A stretch of 64,000 nt of DNA. Source: Thamnidium elegans (taxonomy: Eukaryota; Mucoromycota; Mucoromycetes; Mucorales; Mucoraceae). Position 1 is the first letter of the stretch, and each line of letters begins with the position of its first letter. Positions 1 to 11,660 of the stretch are shown here, in pieces. The position numbers and the translations under genes were made by a program. The stretch covers positions 186,001-250,000 of the forward strand of contig JAIXMG010000015.1 of NCBI GenBank assembly GCA_025201345.1, given 5' to 3'. The notes beneath the pieces are model-generated. The model was not told the DNA's origin. It did no database searches and saw only the letters and a program-made list of their open reading frames with translations.

Positions 1-290
1 GCAAAAAAAAAAAAGAAAAAAAAACAGGGTATGTATTTTTCTTTTTTTGCAAAAAAAATAAAATAAAAAAAACATCCATCCATCCAGTATATCGCAATTC
101 ATCCATCTCTCTCCCTTTTTTTTGTCACCTTGCTTCTCTATTGTACATGTACTATCCAATTCTATTGTATTTACCATTTCGGACGGTTATAGATGTTCGG
201 GAAGAGGGAGTCTTATAATTGATCATGTACGTTTATTTTTGTTTGAAAATTCAACCAATTTCGATCAGCGCGGTTTGGTTTGTGACTTTT

Positions 291-1343
291 TTATTCTTTT
301 ATTTTTTCCTTCTTTTTATTTATTAATGGCATCTTTAATGCCGTTCGTACCGCTGGTATCTTAAATACTACGTTTTGAACAACACTATACCACGCAGATG
401 CAAACCAGTAAAGACCGATAGACATGGGCGCGTTGGCTGCAATAGGTACAAATGCAACCGAAAGTACCCGGAAAGAATTCGTCATAACTCTTTGCATACG
501 AGTTCGTTGACCTCGCGAAGCCCAAGCATTTAACTATCAACAATAAACAATAAGCTTTCTCTTTATATTGGTTATTATACATAATACGCTTACCTCTACA
601 TTCAGTAAATTACCCGCACCAATTAACACAGGTATCACCATTGTAGGATCAACAGCTGTCAGATCTATAAACCAAGCTAACCCGCCTTCCGATAATCCAG
701 GCACGGTCAGTTCAGCCGTCTGACCGTACCACGGCAATGGATACGCCGTCATATGCCTTAACGTCAACGACATGGAAACGAACAACGGAATCTGTACCCA
801 CGGCAACGCCAACAACTTCCACCTTTGACATCCATGATGAGCATAAATAGCATTCACCTTCTTCCGATACTGTTTCTGCAATTCAGCCTGATATTTTTTA
901 TATGGCCAGCCTGCCACGCTTGATTCCTTTGCTACTTGCACTTTCAACGTCTCTGCCCAGCTCGTGATCATCGGTGCTAAATTGATCATGGTTCCCATAC
1001 TGCGTTGTTGATAGATAGCGATAGGTAACGTCAGCGTCGAGCGAAGGACCAATGTACCTGCAACAATCGTAGCCCACCACGGTAACCCAGTGCTGTGGAT
1101 AGCGGTGAGAATGGCTTCGTTGGCTGCCAAGACCGCAGGTAAAGAAGTTTCGGTGACCGTGGTTGTGGTAGCGGGATCTAGAGTCAAACCTGCTGCTGTG
1201 GAAAGTAACCACGGACTAGGTTTATTGTCTGGCTCTGTATCTTTTACTAAACTTGAGGGTATACTAGATCTTTGGTACCGTAATGTCGAGCGTTGAATGT
1301 GAAATGGTGTTCGTCTCGTCCATTGTAAACATGAGCGAAGCAT
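291..1343 (-). CDS. COX18: Mitochondrial inner-membrane insertase, COX18/OXA1/YidC family
   Basis: Two exons, 1343-594 and 533-291; the GT-AG intron joins them in frame after NLLNVE, giving about 330 residues. Proteins of this family insert membrane segments of mitochondrially encoded subunits into the inner membrane; COX18 serves Cox2. Visible features are a basic, Ser/Arg-rich N-terminus that fits a mitochondrial presequence, a first membrane segment near residues 90-115 (PWWATIVAGTLVLRSTLTLP), the matrix-side helical hairpin rich in K/Q/Y, and three later hydrophobic segments ending around LYWFASAWYSVVQN. The short C-terminal tail without a long basic coiled coil favours COX18 over OXA1. 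The family call is firm and the paralogue is likely. The ATG at 1343 follows a purine- and A-rich leader. Confidence 0.85.
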
Positions 1344-1498
1344 TCCAAAAAAAATAAAAAATAAAAACAGAGAGAGAGGAGGGGGGGAGAATTAAATACA
1401 AAATGTAAAAATTACAAGCCTTTTTTTGAAAACAAGGGCTAGGTTTGAGCGGTTATTTAAATACATTATGCTGCTTTTTTATTATATGATGAATAGCA

Positions 1499-2080
1499 TT
1501 ATTCTGAAGGGGTAATAGTTTTAATAACCTTTGCAGGGTTGCCAACGGCGAGTGTAAGAGCAGGGATATCTTTAGTAACAACAGAACCGGCGCCAATCAC
1601 AGCACCAGCACCAATCGTAACACCAGGACAGATAATAGCACCACCACCGATCCAAACATTATTACCGATGGTAACATCTTGACCAATTTCCAAGCAAGTA
1701 GCTCTTTTGACAGGATCCAAAGGATGATTGACAGCGTAGATTTGAACGTTGGGACCGATAAATACCTTTTCACCGATAGTAATCTTACCACAATCTAAAA
1801 ACACACAGTTGTAATTCATCTCAAACCCTTTTCCCAAAAAGATATTGTAGCCATAATCACACTTGAAGTTACTGTTGATAAAATTACCATCAGTCCAAGA
1901 ACCGAATAATTGATGGCCCACTACATCACGCTCAGCACCGTTAGCAGGTGTGATGGTGTTAAACTGATCCAAAAGGTTCCAAGCACGAGCTCTGTCCGCT
2001 GAGAGCTCAGGACAACTAGGTAAGTAGTACTCGTTATCCAGCATCTTTTGCTTTTCTGTTTTTTCTACGGGAGCAGCCAT
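1499..2080 (-). CDS. Maltose/galactoside-type O-acetyltransferase (hexapeptide repeat)
   Basis: Single exon, 193 residues, the usual length for the maa/lacA/NodL family. These enzymes move an acetyl group from acetyl-CoA to a sugar hydroxyl. The N-terminal Mac domain (residues about 14-65) carries the typical [10 protein letters not shown] and [12 protein letters not shown] segments. From about residue 70 there are left-handed beta-helix repeats such as [13 protein letters not shown] and [14 protein letters not shown]. The catalytic His is most likely H119 in YAVNHPLDP. The C-terminal GNPAKVIK is the family signature. No signal peptide is seen, so it is probably cytosolic. No intron interrupts it, unlike most neighbours; that fits an ancient bacterial origin but does not prove transfer. 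The sugar substrate cannot be read from the sequence. Confidence 0.93.
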   Translation of the reverse strand: MAAPVEKTEKQKMLDNEYYLPSCPELSADRARAWNLLDQFNTITPANGAERDVVGHQLFGSWTDGNFINSNFKCDYGYNIFLGKGFEMNYNCVFLDCGKITIGEKVFIGPNVQIYAVNHPLDPVKRATCLEIGQDVTIGNNVWIGGGAIICPGVTIGAGAVIGAGSVVTKDIPALTLAVGNPAKVIKTITPSE

Positions 2081-4104
2081 TTTTCTGTTTTACTTTTTCA
2101 CAAAAAGAAAAAAAAATATACAAATAAACAAACAGTACACACATATATTTTTTTTCCCTTAAGTTTTATTTATGTCCCGTATTTTTCAAGAAAAAGTCAA
2201 AGCGGGGGGGGGAGATGTAAAATCGCGATTGGCTGGATCATTGTTTTATGTTGACCGAGAAAAACAAAGGTAAATGTTTCTACTTTTTTTTTAAAAGAAA
2301 AGAAAAAAACGAGAGTAAACACATACTTATCCTACGTAAAAACTAGGGGTACATAATACCAAGAGAAAAGCAATATTTTTTTAATTTCTGTTCTACTTTT
2401 TAAAGAAATCACCAATCAAGTTTCAACAAGTCAGTTTCCCACCCTAAAAAAGAATACAATATTCTAATAATAATACTTTTTTCTACAGTTACACTAAAAG
2501 CATTATTTTAGTGACTTGGGCCGAATTGTTAGTGAATTAAGATTTAATTTTGACAAATGACACAGTGCTTTGGTAAAAAAAAAAAAAAAACGCACACACA
2601 ACATGTGATATATAGACTATATTTTACAATGTATGTATCACTAGCCTCATTCTACACAAAAAGGGATCACCATTATATCATTATATCTTGATAATACAAG
2701 CAGGAAAAAGTGGCCCATCGGTTACCAAGTATTCACGCATAGAATTTAACAGATGAATATAGCATAAATTTACTAAAAACGTAAATGGTCCACGCTAAAC
2801 TAATCTTGTAAACATGTGCTCACTGAAAGCAAAAAACCAATTTTTTTTTAAAAAAATAGTGTAATGACGATAGTTAAAATGAGCGATCATTACGTTATTT
2901 CACGACTATTTTGATGCTGCTAATTAAATTTAGGAGATACCACATCTTTTTAAGAAATCAGCTCATCAAAGCCAGGTCGGATGTTACTTAATAAAGTCAT
3001 CATTTTGAACAGGTTTCTCTCCATAAAAGGCCCTAACTAACTTATGCTCCTGATGAGCGACACTTACAAATCAATTCATTGATAACGAGGCGTCTAAAGA
3101 AACATGTGGTACGACATCTTGTTCTTGCTCCCTCTTTTTTTTTTTTTTGACAATGACCAGTATGATATAGTGCATCAAACTTAAAGTAAATATTTACGCT
3201 TAGAAAAAAAAAAGCTGTCAGGATAAGCCAATGAAGAAACGAAGCAGCTGTTTGTCCATATGAGTTACTTTTAAGGTATCGGAGACATTTTTAGTTCGTG
3301 ACAGAAACTTTAGCAGGTGCAATTTTAGTGTAAGAGCCCCCCATTATGTACTGCATATTTACTTCTTTTTTTCTTTTTTAAATACCCGCTAATATTAAAA
3401 AACGTGTGGCTTTTCGTAACCATTTAACAAAAAAAAAAAATCTTCTTAAAAAAAAAAGGTTTTTTTTATATCGAAACAAAGCCAGTTACAATAAAGGAAT
3501 CTTTTTTTATAACAGAACATTATAAAAAAATTTGTCATGATGATTTCAAATAGAAATTTCTTTTTTTTAAAAGAAAAACAAACACGGCTTTTTTATCCAA
3601 TCGCAAATAGATCTTTTTTTTTTTTCTTTTTTTTTTAGTTACCAGTCTCGGTTAAGATGGGCCCGGAAATGAAAATGATGATGACACTAAGCGGAAAATT
3701 GTTTTTGCTGAAAAGGACGACCGCGCAAGGTGGAATTATACAAAGTCAGCAGGCTTAACTCGTTTTTGAAACAACGAGGTTTCTTTTTATATCCGAAAGT
3801 TTTTTTTTAGCTTCAGTCAAAACAAATTTTCCTTTAAGCATTAAAATTGGCCTGAGCGGAAAATTTTTCTTTTGGAAGAATTGCAGTAATTTAAATTATT
3901 TATTATATATAGAAAAAAAAGAAAAAAAAAGAATGGTATAAAAAGAGAAAAGGGGAAGGGGAGCAAAGAGAGTTGTCAAGTGGAAAAGTATGTATATTGG
4001 AAAGAAGATGTTGAAGTATTTAAGAGGGAAGATAATTGGGGGAAGGACCAATTGAGCTATGTATATGTTGTTGTTGTTGTTGTTATGATTCTATGTTTCT
4101 TGAT
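2081..4104. other. Gene-poor A+T-rich DNA
   Basis: About 2 kb with no supported gene on either strand. It holds many A or T runs of 8-14. A short sequence recurs near 3690-3710 and 3853-3870 (both contain GCGGAAAATT). A GTTGTTGTTGTTGTTGTTG microsatellite lies at about 4065-4085. The left end must contain the acetyltransferase promoter. Confidence 0.6.
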
Positions 4105-4392
4105 TTAACAAGTAGTAAGTTGATGCCATTGTTGAGGTTGATCATTATTGTTGTTGTACAACTTTCTTCTAGTCCCGGCTTCATTTGAGTTAATATCTAT
4201 AAACTCGGGAAATGATACATAAGTCTTTTCAAACTGAGAGAGTTTTGAGTTTGCAACTTCGATATTCACTACTTCCGATTGACAACAACCAACAGACGAA
4301 TGTTTTGAATCAAAAGGATGTTTTAAAGTATTTACAAAGTGATTTAATAATTCACGAAGAGAAGGATTGCTGGGTTGTCTTTGATGAAGCAT
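4105..4392 (-). CDS. Doubtful small ORF, hypothetical protein
   Basis: An open frame of 95 codons from ATG to stop with no recognised domain. The middle (QFEKTYVSFPEFIDINSNEA) has a mixed composition like real protein, and the end is rich in Asn, Gln and His, as in many low-complexity fungal proteins. The ATG sits just after TTTTTAAG, which could equally be a splice acceptor, so this may be the last exon of a longer gene whose upstream exons I could not find. It is isolated in a 6-kb gene-poor stretch. It may also be a chance ORF. Confidence 0.3.
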   Translation of the reverse strand: MLHQRQPSNPSLRELLNHFVNTLKHPFDSKHSSVGCCQSEVVNIEVANSKLSQFEKTYVSFPEFIDINSNEAGTRRKLYNNNNDQPQQWHQLTTC

Positions 4393-6495
4393 TGCTTAAA
4401 AATAAAAAAATATGATACAAATAAATAGAGAGAGAGAGAGAGAGAGATAAAATTCTAAAGAAGAAAAGAGAGGAGAAGAATATAAAAAAAAAAAAGAGTA
4501 TTTATATTAAAATTAAAGCAGACTGGAAACTCCGTTTGCAGTGGAGGACAATAAAATTGGGTCCAGAGTCTTTTTTTTTTAGTTCTTTTGCAGCAGGTTT
4601 TTTTTTTTGTAAGCCCCTTCCAAGACCCGTTAAAAAAAAAGGTTATGTGCACCACAATTCTTTTTGCACGTACAGCCGAAACATAAATAGCCAAGATAAA
4701 ATTCCCAATATGAGTAATTCCGTTAAAAGAGAAAAATGGATCTAAACATTCTATATACAGAGAAGCAGCAAAAAATAAATAAATAAATAAGTGCACGTGG
4801 AAATTAGTCTTGAGACTGTCTGCTTATGTGATGATGATGATAAAGTATATACGCTATGTATGAGATCGACCTGTGTTGGGCTTTCTCATTTTTTTTTTTT
4901 TACTGCACGGAGTTTTCATTTAAAATGTTATATTTTTTTTTCACTTTCCGTGGGTACCTTGTAAACTGGGGGGCAAACCGTTTAGTGTGTACAGCACCGA
5001 TACCTGGCTTTTAATTAGACTAAGTTTAGAGTCTTTTAGTTAAAGAAATCAAGATTTTATTATTGCATGTGTTTTAAGTAACACATACTTTCTTGTCTTT
5101 TTTAAAAAGTAATCAAAAGCAAGATTTAACTAAAAGTATATTAGGGTTGTCAATGATTTACATTGTACCCCATAATTTCGCTTTTTTAAAATGATTAAAT
5201 ACTACATTGAACGTGTGATAATCATGGCATTGTTCTATAGTTACTTATCTAATTATCAAATACTCCCCTAAAAAGTTATGCCGATACCCTTCTTTTTTTT
5301 TTTACGTGTTACCAAAATTTCATCAGGAAAAAAAAAGGGTATCCGCTCAATATTCTACTGTTATACCTTTAGTGTTCAAGTCTATACGGATAATTGCAAA
5401 TATTTTTCTTTTTTGAATTATTTATAGGTAAAACGAGTATTATGGAGTCTGCTATATAAAAAGCGAATGCGCTTTTACTAAAAAGAGAAATCAGTCATTG
5501 ATTGATTTTTTGTAGTGTGCCTGAAAAAAGCGTTCTCATCCTCTTTTCAGAAAAAAAAAGAGCTGTCAATTAATTTGTGCTAAAAAAAAAAGGTAGTAGG
5601 ACAAATAGATTAAAACTAATCCCCTTCTCTCCTTTTTTACTCATTACCAATCACACACAAGTACGCTGATTAAGCCATGTATACAGATGAACCGGTCTCT
5701 AGTTCATGCTACTTAATCATTGCCTGCTGATAACCAGTCATCATCAAGAGCGTAGTAGCCTGTACATACTCTTTATTAAAAAGAAACAATCGCTTTGAAT
5801 AATATCATCTCGTGAAGATATAAGAAGAAAGGACAATAAGATTGTTTGGGTATTATTTACATATCATGCTTTTCGTTTCGAACACTATATTAGATAATTT
5901 ATTCCGAAAAACTGCTTGTGAGAGTATATAAATGAGCATATGAAATCTTCTTTTTTGTTTTACGTCTATCAGCCTCATATTAATATATGGGGTTCGTCAT
6001 CAGTTTAATTTCTTAGCTCCTTATATATTTTTTTTTTTTTACTGTGCCATTATAGAAGCCTCCTGCATCCTATTATTTATGCGCCATATATTACTAAAAG
6101 GTTAGATGTATATATATATATAATACATCTATTGTTTTATCTTTTTGTTAAAAACCTTGAGGTACCATGTATATATGTTAAAACAATATTAGCCATTAAA
6201 AAACAAGCCATACCAAAGTAAATAATGAGATCTCTCTCCGCTAAGCACGGTTAAATAAATAAATAAAAAGCCTGTCGTAGCCCTGTTCACCTAATCTCTT
6301 ATTCAAGCGTAATGATAACTCATCTCGGCTCATTGTAAATAGGTTTTGTATCTGTAACATTTGATGGTAAAAAAAAATATAGAGAGGCGTCCTCTTACAG
6401 CATTCGTAAGGTTACTCAGGTACTCTATTGACACGTTCGTTATTCTGGATTTGTTTCAGATACCCCTCTTGTCCTCCAGTTTCACTGTCTTTTAC

Positions 6496-6528
<33 letters not shown>

Positions 6529-7898
6529 TAATGAATAATACACTTATTAAATAATCAAGGTTAGCGTATAAAACAGCAAAGATTTTTACTTTCAAGCAAA
6601 ATTTGCTATTAGACTTGATACTAAAACGCCCAAAAAAGAAGGATCAGATGCAAATCTTATGAAATTCATGCATCTTTCTAATATCTCAAACTAAATATCA
6701 AACTTTTCTGGTTTCTATATAATTTTATTTGTAATAAATTAAAATTTGTCATTAATATAATTACGTGATAATGTCCAAATCTAAGCCAAACCGTTATAAC
6801 CGAGGAAAATATATTATTTTTTTTTCTAGGAAAAATAAGATATGTGCGAGATAATATAATAGTACGAATACGACTCATATACTCGAACTTTAAAAGTACA
6901 AGACTCAAATGGAAGCATACAGAATAAGAAAAAGCGAGCCCTTTTTTTGGGTAATCAGGAACCAAATGACGCGGTTAGATTGCACTTAAATTATTCTCCT
7001 AGTTACAATTTATATATGTCCTACTTTACTATTATATATTAGAAAATAACTTATTTCTACTTTATTTAGCCTTGGCTGTTTTTGAAACGAAATTAGGGGT
7101 CCTCTATACTACATACACCGCATTTTTTCATTACACTGCAGGATTTAATCATCTATCCTTTGACTTATTAAACAGCTTAAGTTACCAAATATACTCGATC
7201 CAAGAGAAACTATGTTTTGGTTTTAACTCAATTAATCGGTATTTTTATATATAACTTACTTATGCTCAAATATATCTTTGAAGAAAGCGATTTTAAGATA
7301 TTATAGTTAAATGATGTATTTTTTTTTTTTTAAAAAAAAAACGGGGTATTGCTCGTATTTTTTGATAAATTTTAAATATCAAAAGAAAAATGCATCTGAT
7401 AGTACCTAATGACGGTTTAAATGATTCTCTTTTTGGCTAACAAAAAAAAAACCCCAATTTTTTCACAAGTGCCACCCGTGCCTATAATAAAAAATCTTAT
7501 TATATATTATCAATACAATTGCTCATATATAAAATATTAAAAAAAACCTGCATGATTCTTTTAATATCTTTTGGTACAACAGAATAGTGATAGTAGATCT
7601 ACTGAGACAAGATTAACGTCACTATTACTGATTAATTTTATGTTTTTATTTTTCTGGTACCAGAACAAATATATTCTGCGCTAACGATATGTATTTATTC
7701 TGAGGCAAGATTTCCTTTAAAAATGGGCATCCATAAAAAAAGCACATTTGACTATAGAGATAGGGAATCTCTTTCTGTCTATAATACGTAAACCTTACTT
7801 ATAAAAGACAAAAAGGTAATTTTTTTTTTTTAAAAAAAACAAACAAAAACAGTTCGATTAAATTTAACAAGAGCATATTTTCTCCATTTTTTTTTTAG
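4393..7898. other. Gene desert with homopolymers
   Basis: About 3.5 kb without any open frame that reads like protein. It contains a GA microsatellite (4430-4446), TA-rich stretches (about 6105-6125), a run of about 27 T at 6499-6526, and T-run/A-run junctions near 7318-7341 and 7819-7838. I see no tRNA B-box and no recognisable transposon ends. Confidence 0.55.
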
Positions 7899-8227
7899 TA
7901 CGCCTACATTAGGACAGCTGAGATACGTTTGCTTCATATGTGAAAGCCATTTTAGCATTCCTCGTACCCTCAGAAGGCACCTTCTACTTCACGGTATAGT
8001 AATCCAAACACAAAACTGCCTACGACATTATAACTCTGAGGATTTCTGATGCTTTCGTTTAGCATTTTGCTTGTACTTCCTGCCTTCTTCACTTTCAGCA
8101 TATGGAAGATTTAAGAAGACACTTCTATAATCAACACGGAGAGCAAGCCTCCCCCCCCCACCTCTACCACCACAACAGCAATAAGCTCAAGAAGCTCAAC
8201 AGAAAGCCCGACGGACTCAGTGGCTAG
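7899..8227 (+). pseudogene. Broken C2H2 zinc-finger gene fragment
   Basis: Two zinc-finger pieces are readable. After a splice acceptor at 7897-7898, frame 7900-7992 encodes YVCFICESHF then RTLRRHLLLH, a full C-x2-C-x12-H-x4-H finger. After another acceptor-like TTTAG, frame 8063-8227 encodes FACTSCLLHF then DLRRHFYNQH, a second finger, then a His/Asn/Lys-rich tail and a TAG stop. The candidate intron donor (CACG/GTATAG) leaves one extra base while the second piece starts in phase zero, so the halves do not join in frame. No upstream exons were found. It reads as a decayed gene, or as a gene with a one-base assembly error. A functional gene would probably encode a DNA-binding protein. Confidence 0.5.
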
Positions 8228-8493
8228 AAGAAAGAGACTATCTTTTTATTTCGTTTTCCTTCATTTTCCTTCATTTTATATTTTCTTTATTATTAAAAAC
8301 GGCTATTATTACACCTAATCTTTTATTTAATCTTTCTCTTACTTAATTAATCAATAAAGTTTACACTTAATACAAAAAAAAAAAAAGAAAAAAAAAGTGA
8401 ACACATACATCTAAAAATAGTCAGAATAATATTTAATTGTTTTTAATTTATTTCTTTTTGTGGATATATAATGTATATGCTACGATGCTAAAA

Positions 8494-9525
8494 CTATGCC
8501 TTTTCTTCAATATGAGGTTCATCCTTCTTCACCGGCCCAGGATCACCGGGACCATCTTTAGGCGCAGCTTTAGCCGCTGGTTTCTCTTCAACAAAGATAA
8601 CACCAAACTTCTGTCCTTTATTGTACATGAACTGCCATCCGAACGAGATCAAGAACAAGATCGGAATAAACGCAATTAAAATAATGACATTTCTCGAGAT
8701 AACATAGACCACCTGATGATACGGGTTTCCATCCAATATAGATTTGATACCGGCCAAGTACCCAGTATGTGCCAAAAACTCGACTCCAACAATAAAACAG
8801 TAGGATCCCACAAACGCAAATGTAAACAACAGCACGTATTGTTCAGCAAAGAACGTAACAAACGAAATAAAGAAGGGCAAAGCAACCAGCAGCGCAGCTC
8901 TAGCAACCACTTGCGTAATTAACAAGTTGACTTTGCAGCATAATATATACATGGCTAACGTAAAACCGCCAAGCGCACCAACAAGATAAATAGAAATGTT
9001 CCAGAAAAGCGCGTAGATGATAGCGCCAAGTATACCAAGACCAAATGGAACAGCAATGATTGTAATGTCGTTATTGACGTAACCATAGTAAGGTTGGTTA
9101 TTTGCCATGGCAACCCACGTAATCAATCCAAATGTCAAAAACCCACATACACCTAAGGTGATTCTAAAAGATCGGAACCCAAATACCATCAAGTAAAGAC
9201 CTAAAACAATAAGTAAAGCGCCTATAACACCATTTTGAGCAGTGATCCCGACCCCGCCGTATATATCCTCTGGTCTAGAAGAAGGGGCAGATGTAGGTTT
9301 AGGTCTATTTGTTGGTTTTGAAGTAGCTGTCGCCGTAGTCGTGACGGAAGTAGATGTTGTTTTACTTCCCGAGTTACGAAAATCAACTACATCTCTCTTT
9401 TGATAGTAAGAAGATCTAGTTGGGAAATCTTCAAGATCCGTTCTATCAATTACTCGTGCAGATGACACAACAATAAATAATGATAATGCGATAAAGAACG
9501 GCTTAAGTATAGAATTGTATTTCAT
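8494..9525 (-). CDS. Seven-helix membrane protein, TM7S3/TMEM198-like (DUF4203)
   Basis: Single exon, 343 residues. A signal peptide is likely at residues 1-22 (hydrophobic, ending VVSSA). It is followed by a Ser/Thr/Pro-rich lumenal or extracellular stalk (about residues 50-88, with SKPTNRPKPTSAPSS). From about residue 92 come seven hydrophobic spans, beginning NGVIGALLIVLGLYLMVFGF, with the Gly-rich pattern of the TM7S3/TM198 domain. The cytosolic tail (about 315-343) is rich in Lys, Pro, Asp and Glu. Fungal members are uncharacterised; human TMEM198 acts in Wnt signalling, which cannot be carried over here. It starts 554 bp from the divergently read disulfide isomerase gene, so the two may share a promoter region. 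Confidence 0.85.
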   Translation of the reverse strand: MKYNSILKPFFIALSLFIVVSSARVIDRTDLEDFPTRSSYYQKRDVVDFRNSGSKTTSTSVTTTATATSKPTNRPKPTSAPSSRPEDIYGGVGITAQNGVIGALLIVLGLYLMVFGFRSFRITLGVCGFLTFGLITWVAMANNQPYYGYVNNDITIIAVPFGLGILGAIIYALFWNISIYLVGALGGFTLAMYILCCKVNLLITQVVARAALLVALPFFISFVTFFAEQYVLLFTFAFVGSYCFIVGVEFLAHTGYLAGIKSILDGNPYHQVVYVISRNVIILIAFIPILFLISFGWQFMYNKGQKFGVIFVEEKPAAKAAPKDGPGDPGPVKKDEPHIEEKA

Positions 9526-10079
9526 TATTTTAAAAGAGGAGTTTTTTTTAAAAAGAAAGAAAAATAAATAAAGAAAAAAGTTGAATGGGCTTTCTTATTG
9601 TCCCAAATTGTGATTTACTCTTTTTAAATGAATAACAAGTTCCTAATAAGGATAATGTTTTTGTTTTTTTTTCTGGGAAAGGGTCTTGTTTTTGGTGAAA
9701 AGATCATACCATTCGCATGTCATTTCATTGCAAGTTACATTTCGATTCTATCTTTAGATATCTTTTTTTTTTTTTTACGCCAATCTTAAAAAATCTCTCC
9801 CTTTTCCTGTTCTAAAACCTTTTTTTTTTTTTTTTTTTTTTTTTACTGATACACGTGTAACATATATTCAAAATGAAGAAATCCCAAAAAGATTTCTCCC
9901 AGATCATGTTACAATTATATAATTTCATTTCATATAATTATGCTTAATTTTTTGAATTCACAGCCAATGATCGCGATACAAGTCAAACGTCTTTCTGAGC
10001 TTAAATACCTATCCGTTAAACACCATCTCGACATTTTTTTTTTTTCTTTTTCTCTTCTTTAACCTTTTTTAAAAATAAT
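9526..10079. promoter_or_regulatory. Divergent intergenic promoter region
   Basis: A 554-bp gap between the start codons of the membrane-protein gene (-) and the disulfide isomerase gene (+). It carries long T runs, including about 25 T at 9820-9844 and a T/C-rich stretch just before the plus-strand ATG. Such tracts keep fungal promoters nucleosome-poor. No specific factor site is recognised. Confidence 0.5.
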
Positions 10080-11660
10080 ATGAAGACACCAATTCTTGGA
10101 GCCCTTTTAACTATCTGTGCAAACTTGGCTTTAACCCAAGCATTCTATACTGCAAAAGATGATGTAGTTCAACTTGACCCTCAAAACTTTGGTTCTGCAC
10201 TTCTCGATACAGACGTAAAATAACTCCTTTTTTTTTTCTTCTTCTCTCTCTAACGCGTCAAGTTTTTTTTTAAAAAAAATAGCAATTGGTTGCAGTCGAA
10301 TTTTACGCACCATGGTGTGGCCACTGTCAAAAGCTTGCCCCTGAGTGGAAAAAAGCCGCCACCAACTTGAAAGGGCTTGTTTCTGTTGCTGCAGTTGATT
10401 GTGATGTTGAAATGAACAAACCTCTTTGTGCAATGTACGAAATCAAGGGTTTCCCTACCATTAAAGTCTTTAGTCCCGAGTTAAAGCCAAACAAAAAGAC
10501 TGGCAAATTAACTAAAGTTCCCACAGGTAAGAGAAACCCCCACTCTAAAAACGGAGTTTGCTTACATAATTTATATATATAGATTATCAAGGACCTAGAG
10601 ACGCAAAGAATATTGTTGATCACTTACTTTCTTCTCAACCATCTAACGTTCGATTTGTAAAGTGGAACCAAAACGATGTTAAATCAAAGAAGAGTATTTC
10701 TTTAGAAGACTTTTTAGGCTCAGAAGTACGTATACTCGCATAATTAAAAAAAAAAAAACTAGTAATTTAAAAACTTTTATGTAGAATGAAACACTTCCCA
10801 AAGCACTTTTATTTACCAACAAGCCTAGCACCACACCTTTATACAAGGCTTTATCTGTTGATTTCAAGGACCGTATGGCTGTTGGCGAAGTAAAGCATTC
10901 AGAAAAGAACATTGTTGCTGAATACGGTGTTGAATCTTTCCCTACTTTACTTGTCATTTCTCCTGATCAAGGTGTTGTCAAATTTGAAGGAAAATTGAAC
11001 CATGATTCGTTAAAGGAGTTTATGGAAAAGTATGCTCTTCCACCTATTGATAAAGATGCCAAGTATAAAAAGTCTACCCCTAAAGCCGAACCTAAAAAGT
11101 CTGTCGAAAAGAAGGGTAAGTAATATCCTCTTCATTTGATACAAATACGTATTTATACACATCTTTTTTTTTTAAAAAAAAAATTAGTTCAAGCTATCGA
11201 AAACGATAAAATTATGCAAGAGCACTGCTTAAACGCACCCAGCAACACCATTTGTGTTATTGCAATTACAGGCGAAGACGATAAACAAGAGACATTGGAC
11301 ACATTACAAATCTTGAAAGACACTGAAAAGAAATCAGACGCCTTGGACTTCCAATACGGTTGGATTCATGCAGATCAAGCCAGCGATATCACCAACGCGC
11401 TTCAATTATCTCAAGACTATCCTTCTATTTTTATTATTCATCCTAGTAAACAATTGTTTAATAACTATATTGGATCATGGAACGAAAAGAATCTTCAACA
11501 GTGGTTAGGTCAAGTCGCATCTGGCCGTATTAATGCCTGGTCTTATAGAGATGATTTGAAGATTAGTGAGAAACCTGCTTATGTTGATGAGCCTATTGTT
11601 GATGAAGAAGAGTACGAAGAAGAACTTGTTGATGAACAACCTGCTCGTGATGAATTGTAA
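10080..11660 (+). CDS. ER protein disulfide isomerase, single CGHC domain, RDEL tail
   Basis: Five exons: 10080-10214, 10283-10526, 10583-10725, 10785-11115, 11188-11660. All phases match, giving 441 residues. A signal peptide is likely at residues 1-21 (ends LALTQA). The thioredoxin domain has the active site APWCGHC with redox cysteines C57 and C60, plus the cis-proline segment [10 protein letters not shown] second thioredoxin-like fold (about 180-270, [10 protein letters not shown]) lacks a CxxC. The C-terminus is acidic and ends in RDEL, an ER retrieval signal. It catalyses disulfide formation and isomerisation in the ER lumen. Length fits the P5/PDIA6 group, but P5 has two CGHC sites, so the layout is closer to yeast Mpd1-like or fungal P5-like proteins. 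Two introns end in T-run/A-run tracts before AG. Confidence 0.93.

Noticed and set aside
4455..4796. 113-codon minus-strand ORF
   Set aside because: It is rich in Phe, Lys and Leu from homopolymers, and no family or coherent fold is seen.
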